DNA of 64,000 bases from Hyphomicrobium sp. (GCA_017512425.1 JAFWGI010000012.1:1-64000); one strand, 5' to 3'; numbered from the stretch's first letter, positions 45,422 through 54,296 are shown. Numbers and translations are program-made. The notes: a model not told the origin generated them from the letters alone.

Positions 45422-46069
45422 CTAGCGGCGCTGATAAATGATGATCGACAGGTAGGTCGCCGGCAGCTTCAAGAGCTTGTCGGGGCCGTGCAGCTCGGCG
45501 GAGTCGAACATGATCGAATCTCCTGGCTCCAGCAGATAGCTGCGGTCGCCGTGGGCATATGAGATTTCACCCGTCAGCATGTGAATGAACTCGATGCCTT
45601 CGTGCCGGAATTCGGTGTAGGGCTCCGCATCCTTGTTGAGCGTGATGAAGTAAGGCTCGACCGCCACGTTGCCGTCGAGCGACTGCCCGAGCAGCTGATA
45701 GTTGTGTCCAACTTTCGTGCCGCGGCGACGGATGGCAACGCCTTCGGTGCGCTTGACGTAGGAACATCCGCGGCTGCCTTCATAAGATGCCAGCAGCATT
45801 GTCAGCGGCAGGTTGAGCGCCGAGGCGAGATACTGCAGCGTCGAGAGCGATGGCGAGATCTGGCCGTTCTCGATTTTCGACAACATGCCAGGCGAGATAT
45901 CGGCAGCCGAAGCAAGTTCCGAGACAGTGAGCCCGGCATGCTTGCGGTACTCGCGAACCTGAGAGCCGATGGCGTCTTCAAGTGAGCGCGTGATGACTTC
46001 CGGCGCACCCGATCCGGTGGTCAGCGATTTTGCTTTTTCTGCCGCGCGCGCTTTTTTGGAGGGAGGCAT
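45422..46069 (-). CDS. XRE-cupin transcriptional regulator
   Basis: A 215-residue regulator: a lysine-rich N-terminus, an XRE HTH at residues ~30-90 (VREYRKHAGLTVSELASAADISPGMLSKIENGQISPSLSTLQYLASALN) and a C-terminal cupin (EFRHEGIEFIHMLTGEISYAHGDRSYLLEPGDSIMFDSAELHGPDKL). Regulators of this shape often control amine or amino-acid metabolism. It is convergent to mgdD (15 bases apart) and divergent from the permease operon, so either may be its target; an inverted repeat lies upstream of its own start. Confidence 0.85.
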   Translation of the reverse strand: MPPSKKARAAEKAKSLTTGSGAPEVITRSLEDAIGSQVREYRKHAGLTVSELASAADISPGMLSKIENGQISPSLSTLQYLASALNLPLTMLLASYEGSRGCSYVKRTEGVAIRRRGTKVGHNYQLLGQSLDGNVAVEPYFITLNKDAEPYTEFRHEGIEFIHMLTGEISYAHGDRSYLLEPGDSIMFDSAELHGPDKLLKLPATYLSIIIYQRR

Positions 46070-46088
46070 AGACGTCCTTCAAAGATGT

Positions 46089-46112
46089 ATCGGATTGCGT
46101 TGGCGTAATCCG
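46089..46112. promoter_or_regulatory. inverted repeat upstream of the XRE-cupin gene
   Basis: CGGATT (46091-46096) and AATCCG (46107-46112) form an inverted repeat about 20 bases before the regulator's start codon. It may be its autoregulatory operator. Confidence 0.4.
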
Positions 46113-47031
46113 ACGATATTGCTGCATGTAAGTAAAGCCCGACCTTGACGGCCGACGCTTTGAATTCGCCCTCATGTTTCGCGCCATGGAACAGCGCGGC
46201 CTTGATGGCGCGCCGTCTTGGAGCTTCTCCTATAGACCACGTCCGCTCAATGCGACCCGCTCAAACCGCAAGGGTCGCGCTTGCGGTCCAGGATCAACGT
46301 GATCGAAAACAGCTCAGCTTCGATCGGCTTTTGCGATGCAAAAGGAAAGCGCGGCGTGCGCTGCTCAAGAACTAGTCAAAATCTATAGCAAGTCTGTCAT
46401 TGCGCGCCCGGACATTTTTCGCGCCCGTGCGAACGTCTGTCATCCGCGCTTGGTCGCCGAAAAACGGTCGTCAGCAACACCGACGACGCGCATCCGCGCG
46501 GCGGGCATCTTTGCATTCGCTCGGGCGCCGCGGCACGCGGAGTCCGCCGCACGCGTTCGTCCGCAAGTCCACGATGAAAATTCTGGCGCTTGCACAGGAG
46601 GGTAGAGTTAGGCCCGATCTGTCAGCATAAGTTGAAGGTCGCGTGGCGCTTCATCGCGAACGCGACGCGAATATCCGCGCGGAAAAAATGTGCTGCGCCG
46701 CAAAACGCGGCACATCGAAATCATGCCGAAAAGTTGCGCCAAAGCGTTGCAATCACTCGTCGCATTGCACCGCAACACTGTATGAAATTCACAATGTCAA
46801 GGTTTCCTCTCACGAAATATTATTGACAAATAGTGTGGCCTGCGACTTACTGTCCGCGGGTGTGATGAGCATCAACTAGGCATCGAGCTTTTTTTGAAGC
46901 GCGCATCGCTTCCCAGCCTGACGACAATGCGCCGAAGCATTTTAGCGAGGCGCCACTCATAAAAATCAAACCAAGGTGCCCGGCACGCTGACTCAAAAAT
47001 AGCAGCAGTTCAGGGCAGGGGAGGAAACGCG
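46113..47031. promoter_or_regulatory. 919-base non-coding region with promoter for the permease operon
   Basis: No protein-like open frame is seen. A good sigma-70 promoter, TTGACA (46823-46828) with CTTACT 17 bases later (46846-46851), points toward the permease operon and leaves a leader of about 175 bases. The ribosome site GGGGAGGAAACGCG is just before 47032. The rest (46113-46800) is GC-rich with no clear feature; a small RNA cannot be excluded. Confidence 0.5.
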
Positions 47032-47337
47032 ATGCAACAGCGACTTGGCGATCCACGCATAGCCAAGATGTACGGCGGTGACAGATTCTGGTCTTACGCC
47101 GCTTTAGGACTTCTCTGGGCTCTCTACGCCTTTGTCTTTTACAAAATCCAGCCATACATCCCGTCACCTGAAGTCTTCTGGCTTCTCGCAGTTGGCGGCG
47201 CGCTCGTCGTGCTGTTCAACACCGCATCCATTCTCGTGATGATTTCGCATCTCGGCGAAGACCGCGAAGAAATCTACGGGCTCGATGTCTACTATCTCGA
47301 TGAAGCCAACAAACAAAAGTCCAGCGCGCGGAGCTAA
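47032..47337 (+). CDS. small two-span membrane protein, first gene of the permease operon
   Basis: A 101-residue protein with two membrane helices (WSYAALGLLWALYAFVFYKI and FWLLAVGGALVVLFNTASILVMI) and a charged C-terminus (HLGEDREEIYGLDVYYLDEANKQK). GGGGAGG precedes the start. No known family is recognised. It is followed after 2 bases by the next small membrane gene. Co-transcription with the permease suggests a subunit or assembly factor. Confidence 0.75.
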   Translation: MQQRLGDPRIAKMYGGDRFWSYAALGLLWALYAFVFYKIQPYIPSPEVFWLLAVGGALVVLFNTASILVMISHLGEDREEIYGLDVYYLDEANKQKSSARS

Positions 47338-47339
47338 CT

Positions 47340-47726
47340 ATGGCAAAGCCACATTATGAGCCGCCGAAACAGTCGGTGGCGGGGCAGCTGTTCGACAGCT
47401 TGTTCCTACTTGTTCTCGTGTTTGCGGCCCTATTCACGCCGCTCTACTTGAAGCTCGCTGGCGGCGGCAAAACCGAACTCGCGGTTGCCGACAAGACGAC
47501 ATGGGCCGGTCTTGGTCAGAACGCCGTGCAGCAGGCGCAATGGGAGAAGCTGGGCATGACGCCGGAATCGGCGGCAGGCATCATTACGTCGCGCTTCGAT
47601 TATTCGTTCGACTTGGCCGGACTCGGACTGACGATCCTAGTGGTCGTCGGCTATTTCCTTCTGCTGTTCCATTTTTCGAAGGCTGAGTATGCCGACGTGA
47701 TCGAAGAACGATTCGGTAAAAAGTAG
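47340..47726 (+). CDS. small two-span membrane protein, second gene of the permease operon
   Basis: A 128-residue protein: short cytoplasmic start, helix 1 (LFDSLFLLVLVFAALFTPLYL), an external loop of ~60 residues (GGGKTELAVADKTTWAGLGQNAVQQAQWEKLGMTPESAAG), helix 2 (LAGLGLTILVVVGYFLLLFHF) and a charged tail (YADVIEERFGKK). The sizeable loop is the only part likely to sit outside the membrane, where it could contact substrate or another protein. Family not recognised. Confidence 0.75.
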   Translation: MAKPHYEPPKQSVAGQLFDSLFLLVLVFAALFTPLYLKLAGGGKTELAVADKTTWAGLGQNAVQQAQWEKLGMTPESAAGIITSRFDYSFDLAGLGLTILVVVGYFLLLFHFSKAEYADVIEERFGKK

Positions 47727-47737
47727 GAGACACCACA

Positions 47738-47923
47738 ATGCACGCTTTCGAAATTCTCGAATATGTCGCTTGGGGCGTCGCGGCCGTTCTCGGTCTCTGG
47801 ATGCTTTTCGACATGATCAAAACCGACCGCTCGTACTCGGAAGAATTCCTGACATCATCGAAGGAAGGTGAAATCCGCGACGCGCTTGTTATCGATCCGC
47901 CGCATCAGGGGGGCCACCTGTGA
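47738..47923 (+). CDS. 61-residue single-span membrane protein before the permease
   Basis: One membrane helix (FEILEYVAWGVAAVLGLWMLFDM) and an acidic, soluble tail (TDRSYSEEFLTSSKEGEIRDALV). AGGAGA precedes the ATG. The stop overlaps the GTG start of the permease (GTGA), so the two are made together. Likely a permease subunit; no family recognised. Confidence 0.75.
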   Translation: MHAFEILEYVAWGVAAVLGLWMLFDMIKTDRSYSEEFLTSSKEGEIRDALVIDPPHQGGHL

Positions 47924-49305
47924 GCCAAACAACAGTCGTACACGGCGAGAAAATCTCGCTTCTCCGCGTTCTAGGTCCAGGTCACATCTGGGCACTCGGC
48001 GTCGGCATCGTGCTCGTCGGCGAGTACATGGGTTGGAACTTTTCGGTCGGCAAAGGCGGCGCCTTTGCAGCCTTGATTGCATGCTGGTTCGCCGGCTTGC
48101 TTTACACCTGCGTTGCCATGATCGACTCGGAAGTGACTTCGACGGTCGCGGCCGCCGGTGGTCAATACGCGCAGGCCAAACACATCGTCGGACCGCTGAT
48201 GGCGTTCAACGTCGGCCTGTATCTCGTGTTCGCCTACACGATGCTTGAGGCCGCCAACGCCATCACGCTCGGGTACCTTGTACAAACGGTCGGCACGATG
48301 GCCGGGTTCGAAAACGTGCATGACAAGCCGTTTATCGTTCTCACGATCGTCTTCCTCGCTTGGCTGAACTACCGCGGCGTCTACGCGACGTTGACGTTCA
48401 ACCTCGTGCTGACGGCGGTGGCGTTCATCGCGATCATCGTTCTGTTCGCATCGGTCAAGCCGTGGTCGGGCGAGATTCTCAAGCACGGCGATCTGCTGAA
48501 CGGGCTGCCCTATGGGATGCTAGGGGTCGTCGCGGCGTTGCACTTCGGCCTCTGGTATTACCTCGGTATCGAGGGCACGTGCCAGGCGGCCGAAGAAGTC
48601 CGCTCTCCTGCTCGCTCGCTGCCGCTCGGAACGATGACAGGCATCATCACGCTGCTGCTTGCCGCGACGATGACCTGGTACATCTGCTCTGGCTTGATGC
48701 CGTGGGAATATCTCGGCCAGGCCGTGACGCCGCTGTTCGATGCAGCGCGCCTGACGGACTCGCAGCCGCTGATGGTTCTACTCTTCATCGGTACGGTGTT
48801 CTCGACGCTTGCATCCGCCAACGGCTGCATCAACGACGCGTCGCGCGCCTGGTTCTCCATGGGCCGCGACCGTTATCTGCCGACGTGGTTCGGAGCTGTG
48901 CATCCGACCAACCGCACACCGTACCGGGCGATCATGTTCCTGGTGCCTGTTGCGCTGGTTTTTGCCTACTTCGCGCCGCTCGACCAGGTGATCACGTTCT
49001 CGATCCTGTCGGGTCTGCTTGGCTACACGTACATGTCGTTCAACGTCATCATGTTCCGCAAGAAGTGGCCGCTCGACACGATCAAGCGCGGTTACGTTCA
49101 TCCGTTTCACCCGATCCCGGCCATCGTGCTGTTGGTCCTGTGCTCGGTAACGTACTTCGCCGTGTTCCTCGGTTACGGTACGCAGCTTGTGGCGATGATG
49201 GTATTCTTCGCGGTCGCGTCGCTGTGGTTCCACTTCCACCGCTACAAATACGTCCGCCGCGGCGATCAATTCACGATGGATTGGCCGCGTCCGGCCGGAT
49301 ACTAG
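47920..49305 (+). CDS. APC-superfamily permease, ethanolamine/amine-transporter-like
   Basis: A 461-residue, 12-span permease of the amino acid-polyamine-organocation superfamily. GPGHIWALGVGIVLVGEYMGWNFSVGKGG and LHFGLWYYLGIEGTCQAAEEVRSPARSLPLGTMTG resemble ethanolamine permeases (EAT subfamily) more than classical amino-acid permeases. It starts at GTG 47920, coupled to the small gene before it, and ends at a terminator. The nearby N-methylglutamate genes make methylamine or another small amine the best guess for substrate. The three upstream small membrane proteins are unusual for this superfamily. Confidence 0.85.
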   Translation: MSQTTVVHGEKISLLRVLGPGHIWALGVGIVLVGEYMGWNFSVGKGGAFAALIACWFAGLLYTCVAMIDSEVTSTVAAAGGQYAQAKHIVGPLMAFNVGLYLVFAYTMLEAANAITLGYLVQTVGTMAGFENVHDKPFIVLTIVFLAWLNYRGVYATLTFNLVLTAVAFIAIIVLFASVKPWSGEILKHGDLLNGLPYGMLGVVAALHFGLWYYLGIEGTCQAAEEVRSPARSLPLGTMTGIITLLLAATMTWYICSGLMPWEYLGQAVTPLFDAARLTDSQPLMVLLFIGTVFSTLASANGCINDASRAWFSMGRDRYLPTWFGAVHPTNRTPYRAIMFLVPVALVFAYFAPLDQVITFSILSGLLGYTYMSFNVIMFRKKWPLDTIKRGYVHPFHPIPAIVLLVLCSVTYFAVFLGYGTQLVAMMVFFAVASLWFHFHRYKYVRRGDQFTMDWPRPAGY

Positions 49306-49319
49306 ACGCAACATGCATC

Positions 49320-49355
49320 GGCGGCGGGGAGGCAAGCTTCCCGCCGCCATTTTCT
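49320..49355 (+). terminator. hairpin after the permease gene
   Basis: GGCGGCGGG (49320-49328) pairs with CCCGCCGCC (49340-49348), followed by ATTTTCTTT. It may end the operon or reduce expression of the two following genes. Confidence 0.75.
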
Positions 49356-49362
49356 TTCAACT

Positions 49363-50061
49363 GTGCACCGTGAGATTGCCGTGATCACAACAACGACTGC
49401 CATCCTGCTTGTTGTCGGATCGATAACCGTTGTTTGGATGGCGATGCGCGATCACGGCGCGCTGCGTGCCTCACGCCGCGGCATCCTCGATGCCTGCCGG
49501 CCGCTGCTTGACGACGCACGGATCACGCACGGCGGCGATGACTTTCCGAGCCTGCACGGCATGCGCGACACCCGGCGTGTCCACGCCGCGCTTATCCCGG
49601 ACACGATGACCATCCGCCGGCTGCCTCAGCTTTGGCTGTCGCTGACCTATTTCGAGAAACGGCCGCAGTCGCCGGAATTCGCCGTGCTTGTGCGCCCCGC
49701 CGGCACCGAATTCTATTCTTTGACGTCACAATACGATCATCGGTTGGCGAAGCCGCGTGGGCTGCCCGACGAAGTTCTCATTCGCGGCAGCGGTCCGGCC
49801 GCGCAACCGCTTCTCGATCGGACCGCGTCGGTTCTCGGCAGAATTTTCAGCGATCCGAAAGTCAAAGAAGTCGCCGTCACCGCGCGCGGCTTGCGACTCG
49901 TCTGGCAGGCGAATGAAGGCCGCCGCGGTGAACACTTGCTGCTGCGCCAATCGGTTTTCGACGGTGACGGCGTCGCCGCCCGCGATTTCGAGTATTTGCT
50001 GGATCAATTGCAGTCGCTCAGCGCTGCCGTCGATCGCGTTCCGGAGGCGCTCGCGTCATGA
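49363..50061 (+). CDS. single-span membrane-anchored protein of unknown function
   Basis: A 232-residue protein starting at GTG 49363, or GTG 49381. One N-terminal helix (TTTTAILLVVGSITVVWMA) is followed by a soluble alpha/beta domain rich in Arg, with LWLSLTYFEKRPQSPEFAVLVRPAGTEFYSL and LRLVWQANEGRRGEHLLLRQSVFDG. No family is recognised. Its end overlaps the next gene by 4 bases. It directly follows the permease terminator on the same strand and may be part of the same system at lower expression. Confidence 0.65.
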   Translation: MHREIAVITTTTAILLVVGSITVVWMAMRDHGALRASRRGILDACRPLLDDARITHGGDDFPSLHGMRDTRRVHAALIPDTMTIRRLPQLWLSLTYFEKRPQSPEFAVLVRPAGTEFYSLTSQYDHRLAKPRGLPDEVLIRGSGPAAQPLLDRTASVLGRIFSDPKVKEVAVTARGLRLVWQANEGRRGEHLLLRQSVFDGDGVAARDFEYLLDQLQSLSAAVDRVPEALAS

Positions 50062-50372
50062 CGAGCGGAGCCTCGAAGCAATCTGCAAGCAGTGCGGTCG
50101 GCAAGGGTCGCGCACCGATGAATCCATATGCTGTGCTGGCACTCGCGATCGCTGCGCCAGGTGCGGGGCATGTCGCCATCGGCCAACCGTATCGCGGTTT
50201 GGGATTTGCGTTCTTCGCGTTGCTACTCGCGATCCTATCGTGGCACACGACGACGCCCGACCACACGTTCATAGGGCGGTCGGCATTCGGACTGTTCGTC
50301 TGGGCGATGTCGATCCCCGACGCCTACAAGCTCGCGCGGATACGCGAAGCGGCGTGGCGACGGGCTGCTTAA
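50058..50372 (+). CDS. small two- or three-span membrane protein
   Basis: A 104-residue protein, coupled to the previous gene (ATGA). The segment YAVLALAIAAPGAGHVAIGQPYRGLGFAFFALLLAILSW resembles the short PGxGhxxxGq membrane hairpin found in several small integral-membrane families; a further span (FGLFVWAMSIPDAY) follows. Function unknown. It overlaps the convergent permease gene by 4 bases. Confidence 0.65.
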   Translation: MTSGASKQSASSAVGKGRAPMNPYAVLALAIAAPGAGHVAIGQPYRGLGFAFFALLLAILSWHTTTPDHTFIGRSAFGLFVWAMSIPDAYKLARIREAAWRRAA

Positions 50373-51703
50373 TCGATCTCTTGCGCATCAGGGCGATAAA
50401 TCGCGTAGATGATCAGGATGCCGGCAATCAATGCGCCAGCGAGCGCCGGTGCAACCCAATCGCTGCTCATCAAACGCGTCACCAGCAATCCGAAACATAC
50501 GCCCGCGCCGAGTAACGGCAGCGCCTGCGGCACTTCGAATTTGCCTTTGACTTCTCCAGGCCGGCGAATGAGCACGAACAACGACGCGTTGACGACGATG
50601 AAGACGAGCATCAGCAGCAGCACCGTCGCAGATGCGAGGTCGCCAATGCTTCCAAGCAGTGCCAAGGGCAACAGAATAAATAGCAGCGCTAATATAGCGT
50701 AGTGCGGCGTGCGCCGCTTTTCATGCACAGCGCCGAACGCTTCCGGCAGAAGTCCTTGCGCCGACATCCCGTAGAGCAAACGCGACGCAGTGATGTAATT
50801 GATGAGCGCCGAATTGCCGACCGAGAACAGCGCGATGCATGTCATGACCCACGCGGGGAAGCCCGGCGCGGCGCGGCTCATGACTTCTGTCAGCGGGCTA
50901 GGCGCTTGTGCGAGCTCGGCTGGCGGCACGACGGAGACGGACGTGATCGCCGTCGCTATATAGAGAACAGCAGCCATCACGGTTGCGGCCATCAAGCCGA
51001 TCGGAATGGTGGTCTGCGGATCGCGGCACTCTTCGCCGACGTTGATGGCGTCTTCAAAACCGATGAACGCGAAGAACGTGAGCACGGAGGCCTGGAGGAC
51101 GACGACCGCAAGCCCGATGTCGGCTTTTTCAGGCGGAATTTCGAGGTAGCTGACACTGCCGACGTAGGACGCCCCGGCGGTGATGACGATGAGCAAGCCG
51201 GTCGCCTCGATAATCGTACTGACGACGTTGACCCACATGCTTTCGCGTATGCCGCGAAAGACGATGCCCGTCATGATGAGGAGGAAGCCGATTGCGATCA
51301 ACGGCAGCGGCAAGACCTCCATTCCAGTAAGATCGGCGAAGTTCGCCGCAAAAATCTTGGATTGCGTCGCAATCGACGTCAGCCCCGAACAGACAAGCGC
51401 AAGACCGACCGTAAAACTCAGAATTGGTGTCCGGAATGCGCGCTGCGTCGCGTAGGCAGCACCGCCCGCGCGCGGATGGCGGGATCCGAGCGAAGCATAT
51501 GAGAGTGCTGTCAACAGCGCTGCAACGAGCGCGACGACGAACGAGAGCCAAACCGCGGTGCCCGCTTGCCCTGCGGCTTTGCCGATCAAACCATAGATGC
51601 CCGAGCCGAGCATGCTGCCGAGCGCATAGAGAGCGAGCTGAAACGGACCAATGGTGCGGGCAAGCGTTGGCCGAGCTTCGCGAGTATCTTCTACGCTGGT
51701 CAC
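50369..51703 (-). CDS. APC-superfamily amino-acid permease
   Basis: A 444-residue, 12-span permease of the cationic amino-acid/AAT type: FQLALYALGSMLGSGIYGLIGKAAGQAG at the start, SYASLGSRHPRAGGAAYATQRAF, then FFAFIGFEDAINVGEECRDPQTTIP. It differs from the permease at 47920 and has no small partner genes of its own. Substrate cannot be assigned. Convergent to the operon on its left. Confidence 0.85.
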   Translation of the reverse strand: MTSVEDTREARPTLARTIGPFQLALYALGSMLGSGIYGLIGKAAGQAGTAVWLSFVVALVAALLTALSYASLGSRHPRAGGAAYATQRAFRTPILSFTVGLALVCSGLTSIATQSKIFAANFADLTGMEVLPLPLIAIGFLLIMTGIVFRGIRESMWVNVVSTIIEATGLLIVITAGASYVGSVSYLEIPPEKADIGLAVVVLQASVLTFFAFIGFEDAINVGEECRDPQTTIPIGLMAATVMAAVLYIATAITSVSVVPPAELAQAPSPLTEVMSRAAPGFPAWVMTCIALFSVGNSALINYITASRLLYGMSAQGLLPEAFGAVHEKRRTPHYAILALLFILLPLALLGSIGDLASATVLLLMLVFIVVNASLFVLIRRPGEVKGKFEVPQALPLLGAGVCFGLLVTRLMSSDWVAPALAGALIAGILIIYAIYRPDAQEID

Positions 51704-51861
51704 GGTGCCGCTCCTGTTGAATGTCGCGCGAGCTTAGAGCAGATCGCCGGATTGCAAAGAGCGAAACGTAACCCTGCCAAGGGTTGGTGCAGAGCGTCCG
51801 TTTTTCAATCAATCGAGACGCGCTGCGCGCCGGAGGAAAATCTCCGGACATGACTTTAGCG

Positions 51862-52332
51862 CTACAGCGTTTTTGCGAGCGCTTCGAGTTGATCGGTGGC
51901 TTTGCCCCAACCCTCGAAGAAACCCATCGTCTTGTGGGCCTCGCAATCTTCTGCCGTCCAGTGCCGGACGGTTGCGGTGTATTTCGTTTTGCCTGCACCC
52001 GCGTCTTCGAAGGTCAAAATGCCAGTCATGAACGGTTTGCCGGACGGTACCCAAGCCTCGGTGTAGGCGTCGGTGAAGACAAGGCGTTCGTTCGGGACGA
52101 CTTCGAGATAGACGCCGCGATTGGGCATCTCCTGCCCCTCGGGGCTGCGCATCAGAATGTAGCTCGAGCCGCCGGGACGCACGTCGGTTTCGATAACCGG
52201 CGTCGTGTAGGGCCGCGGCGTAAACCACTGCTTCATCAATTCCGGCTCTGTCCAGCAGCGGTAGACGATCTCGCGTGGCGCATCGATGATGCGCGTGAAA
52301 CTCAATTCGTTTGGCTGTTCAGGCGCGGTCAT
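51862..52332 (-). CDS. SRPBCC (AHSA1-type) protein
   Basis: A 156-residue START-like protein from the ATG of MTAPEQPNELSFTRIIDAPREIVYRCWTEPELMKQWF, the typical AHSA1 opening, followed by RPGGSSYILMRSPEGQE and KTMGFFEGWGKATDQLEALA. Such proteins bind small hydrophobic ligands and are often co-regulated with ArsR repressors, but none is adjacent. The open frame extends 20 codons upstream without family features. Confidence 0.88.
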   Translation of the reverse strand: MTAPEQPNELSFTRIIDAPREIVYRCWTEPELMKQWFTPRPYTTPVIETDVRPGGSSYILMRSPEGQEMPNRGVYLEVVPNERLVFTDAYTEAWVPSGKPFMTGILTFEDAGAGKTKYTATVRHWTAEDCEAHKTMGFFEGWGKATDQLEALAKTL

Positions 52333-52409
52333 ACTGCATCTCCCGTACGATTTAACGTCTGGCACCGTCGGAGAAAACGAATGGCCGCGCAATCAGGTTC
52401 CGCCGTAGA

Positions 52410-52907
52410 TCAACTCGCGGCGGCTTTGCGGTCAGCGAGACGTTGTTCGGTCGCCGCAACGATGGCCTTGCGCAGGTCGTCGATTTTCTTGATGGACGGC
52501 GCAACAGCAAGATGCTGTGCCTCGGCAAACGCCTTCAAATGTTCGACACTCTTGATGTCGAGCAGGCGCTTCATCAATCCGTCCTTGCCGGTCTTGACGA
52601 GGACGACGATCGGCGAGAATGCGAACGGATCGAACACAGGCGCCGGCGCAGGTGTCACTGCCGTTTCCGCCGGCGATGATTTGGCCTTGCCCTTTGCGGC
52701 GGGCTCCGCTGGCTTCGCGGGCGCCGCCGGTGGAGGCGGGGCTGCGCTTTCCGGCACTTCCCAGACGCGCATCATGTTGACTGCGTTTGCAAGCGTGTCG
52801 GCCAATTTCTCTGCAGCCGCGCTGTCGAGATTTATCTCGCGCTGCAGGAAGGCGCGGAAAAACGCGCGCTTGCGGTCGATGTCCCAGAGCTGGGTTGCCT
52901 TGTTCAT
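52410..52907 (-). CDS. small protein downstream of an orphan parA
   Basis: A 165-residue protein in three parts: a helical N-terminus (MNKATQLWDIDRKRAFFRAFLQREINLDS), an Ala/Pro-rich linker (~55-90) and a C-terminal helical SAP/Rho_N-like segment (SVEHLKAFAEAQHLAVAPSIKKIDDLRKAIVAATEQRL). It follows the parA gene by 32 bases on the same strand and probably functions with it, perhaps as its cargo adaptor or regulator. No family name can be given with confidence. Confidence 0.7.
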   Translation of the reverse strand: MNKATQLWDIDRKRAFFRAFLQREINLDSAAAEKLADTLANAVNMMRVWEVPESAAPPPPAAPAKPAEPAAKGKAKSSPAETAVTPAPAPVFDPFAFSPIVVLVKTGKDGLMKRLLDIKSVEHLKAFAEAQHLAVAPSIKKIDDLRKAIVAATEQRLADRKAAAS

Positions 52908-52939
52908 GCGTGCGCGCTCGTAGTCTTACGGGCCAGAAC

Positions 52940-53848
52940 TCAAGCCGCCGGTGCCGCTTCCTTTTTGGCCTTGGCGGTTTCTTCCATCACGCGAACAACT
53001 TCATTGTGCAGTTCTGTGACGTCGCCGCTCGCGTCACCATACTTGGCATCGATGGTTTGCGGCTTGCCGATGTAGTCGAAGGCGTTGGCGATCCCGTTCC
53101 GCTGCGGCAGGAACGTGTCGAGCACGGGATGCACGAGGCTGATCTCCTCGATCATCATATAGTCTTTGTTGTCGTCGCGCACGTAGTTCGCGACGCAGGT
53201 ATAGCGCCGCTGGGCGAGTGGGATTTCGGCAAGGTCGTCGAGGTTGCGCTTGTCCTCGATCAGCAGTGCCACGCGATCAACCGCGAGCTGCGATACATAG
53301 TCCGGGCGGAACGGAACGATGATTTTGTCGGCCGTCTTCAATGCTGCGAGCGCTGCGAACGACAGGCCCGGCGGGCAGTCGAGGATCACGATATCGAAAT
53401 CACCTTCGAAGCGGCGGATCAGGCTTTCCATGCGGCCGCGCACCCGGTTCGCAACGACGTCGGGATTGTTGCTCTGGTTCGCCTGCTTGAGATACAACTC
53501 GCCCTGGATGTCTTCGAGCAGAAGCGACCCCGGTACGACTGCGACGCCAGCCGGCTTGCCGTTGGTCAGCGTCACGTCGCCGACGTTCTTGACGACGTAG
53601 TCGCGCGCGTTGGCCGGAATGCCGTCGAACAAATCGTAGAAATAATCTGAGATCGTCTTTCCGGCCTTGCGGGCTTCGTTCCAGCCCTGGCCGCCCATCA
53701 GGATCAGAGAGGCGTTGCACTGCGAGTCGAGATCGATGACCAGCACGCGCTTGTTGCTTTGCACGGCCAGCGAATGCGCCAGCATGACGGCGACCGTCGA
53801 CTTACCGACCCCGCCTTTGCGGTTCGCCACTGCCAGAAAGAAAGCCAT
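52940..53848 (-). CDS. ParA/MinD-family ATPase, orphan
   Basis: A 302-residue ParA-like ATPase with the deviant Walker A KGGVGKST (residues 11-18), Walker A' VIDLDSQCNAS and Walker B IVILDCPPG. It has no N-terminal HTH and no parB or parS beside it, so it is not a standard chromosome-partition ParA. Such orphan ParAs position cellular cargo such as chemoreceptors, storage granules or carboxysomes. The co-oriented small gene after it is the likely partner. Confidence 0.88.
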   Translation of the reverse strand: MAFFLAVANRKGGVGKSTVAVMLAHSLAVQSNKRVLVIDLDSQCNASLILMGGQGWNEARKAGKTISDYFYDLFDGIPANARDYVVKNVGDVTLTNGKPAGVAVVPGSLLLEDIQGELYLKQANQSNNPDVVANRVRGRMESLIRRFEGDFDIVILDCPPGLSFAALAALKTADKIIVPFRPDYVSQLAVDRVALLIEDKRNLDDLAEIPLAQRRYTCVANYVRDDNKDYMMIEEISLVHPVLDTFLPQRNGIANAFDYIGKPQTIDAKYGDASGDVTELHNEVVRVMEETAKAKKEAAPAA

Positions 53849-54296
53849 ACAACTCTACCCCTTCAAATGCCTGGCCGCCCCCGGCCATCTACGTCGCACC
53901 GGCACACCGGCGCGCGAACCTGCGTCTTGCGACGTCCGGTCCACGTTATACGACCGGCTATGAGCCGATTCCGTGACGCCGGTCTATGGCGTGCGCGCGC
54001 ATCGGCATACGGGCCAACATTCGGCCTGTGTCCATGCAACTGTTATTTCGGGAAAGTGCTGCCAAATCCGATGAACCTCAATAGTTCCCGGGAGTTGGCT
54101 GACGATCAATGGCTATGTGTGGCTGTTCCGCCCCGACGCCTGAGCGCGCCAAGCGTTAATTCGGGTTGGGAGGCATCCTGTCGGCCGCGCATCCGCCGTC
54201 AATAGTGGTAAAAGACTTGCATGCTATGCTGGACACAGGACAAGCCCGAACGGGCGGCCCATATCCCAATTCGAGTATCCCAACACGAGAGGTAGA
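53849..54296. other. intergenic region between parA and glmM
   Basis: About 450 bases with divergent genes on both sides, so it should hold both promoters. No convincing open frame, hairpin or repeated element is visible. Confidence 0.5.

Noticed and set aside
46145..46879. Several short plus-strand open frames before the permease operon
   Set aside because: Overlapping frames of similar length with Arg/Ala-rich random-looking products and no ribosome sites.
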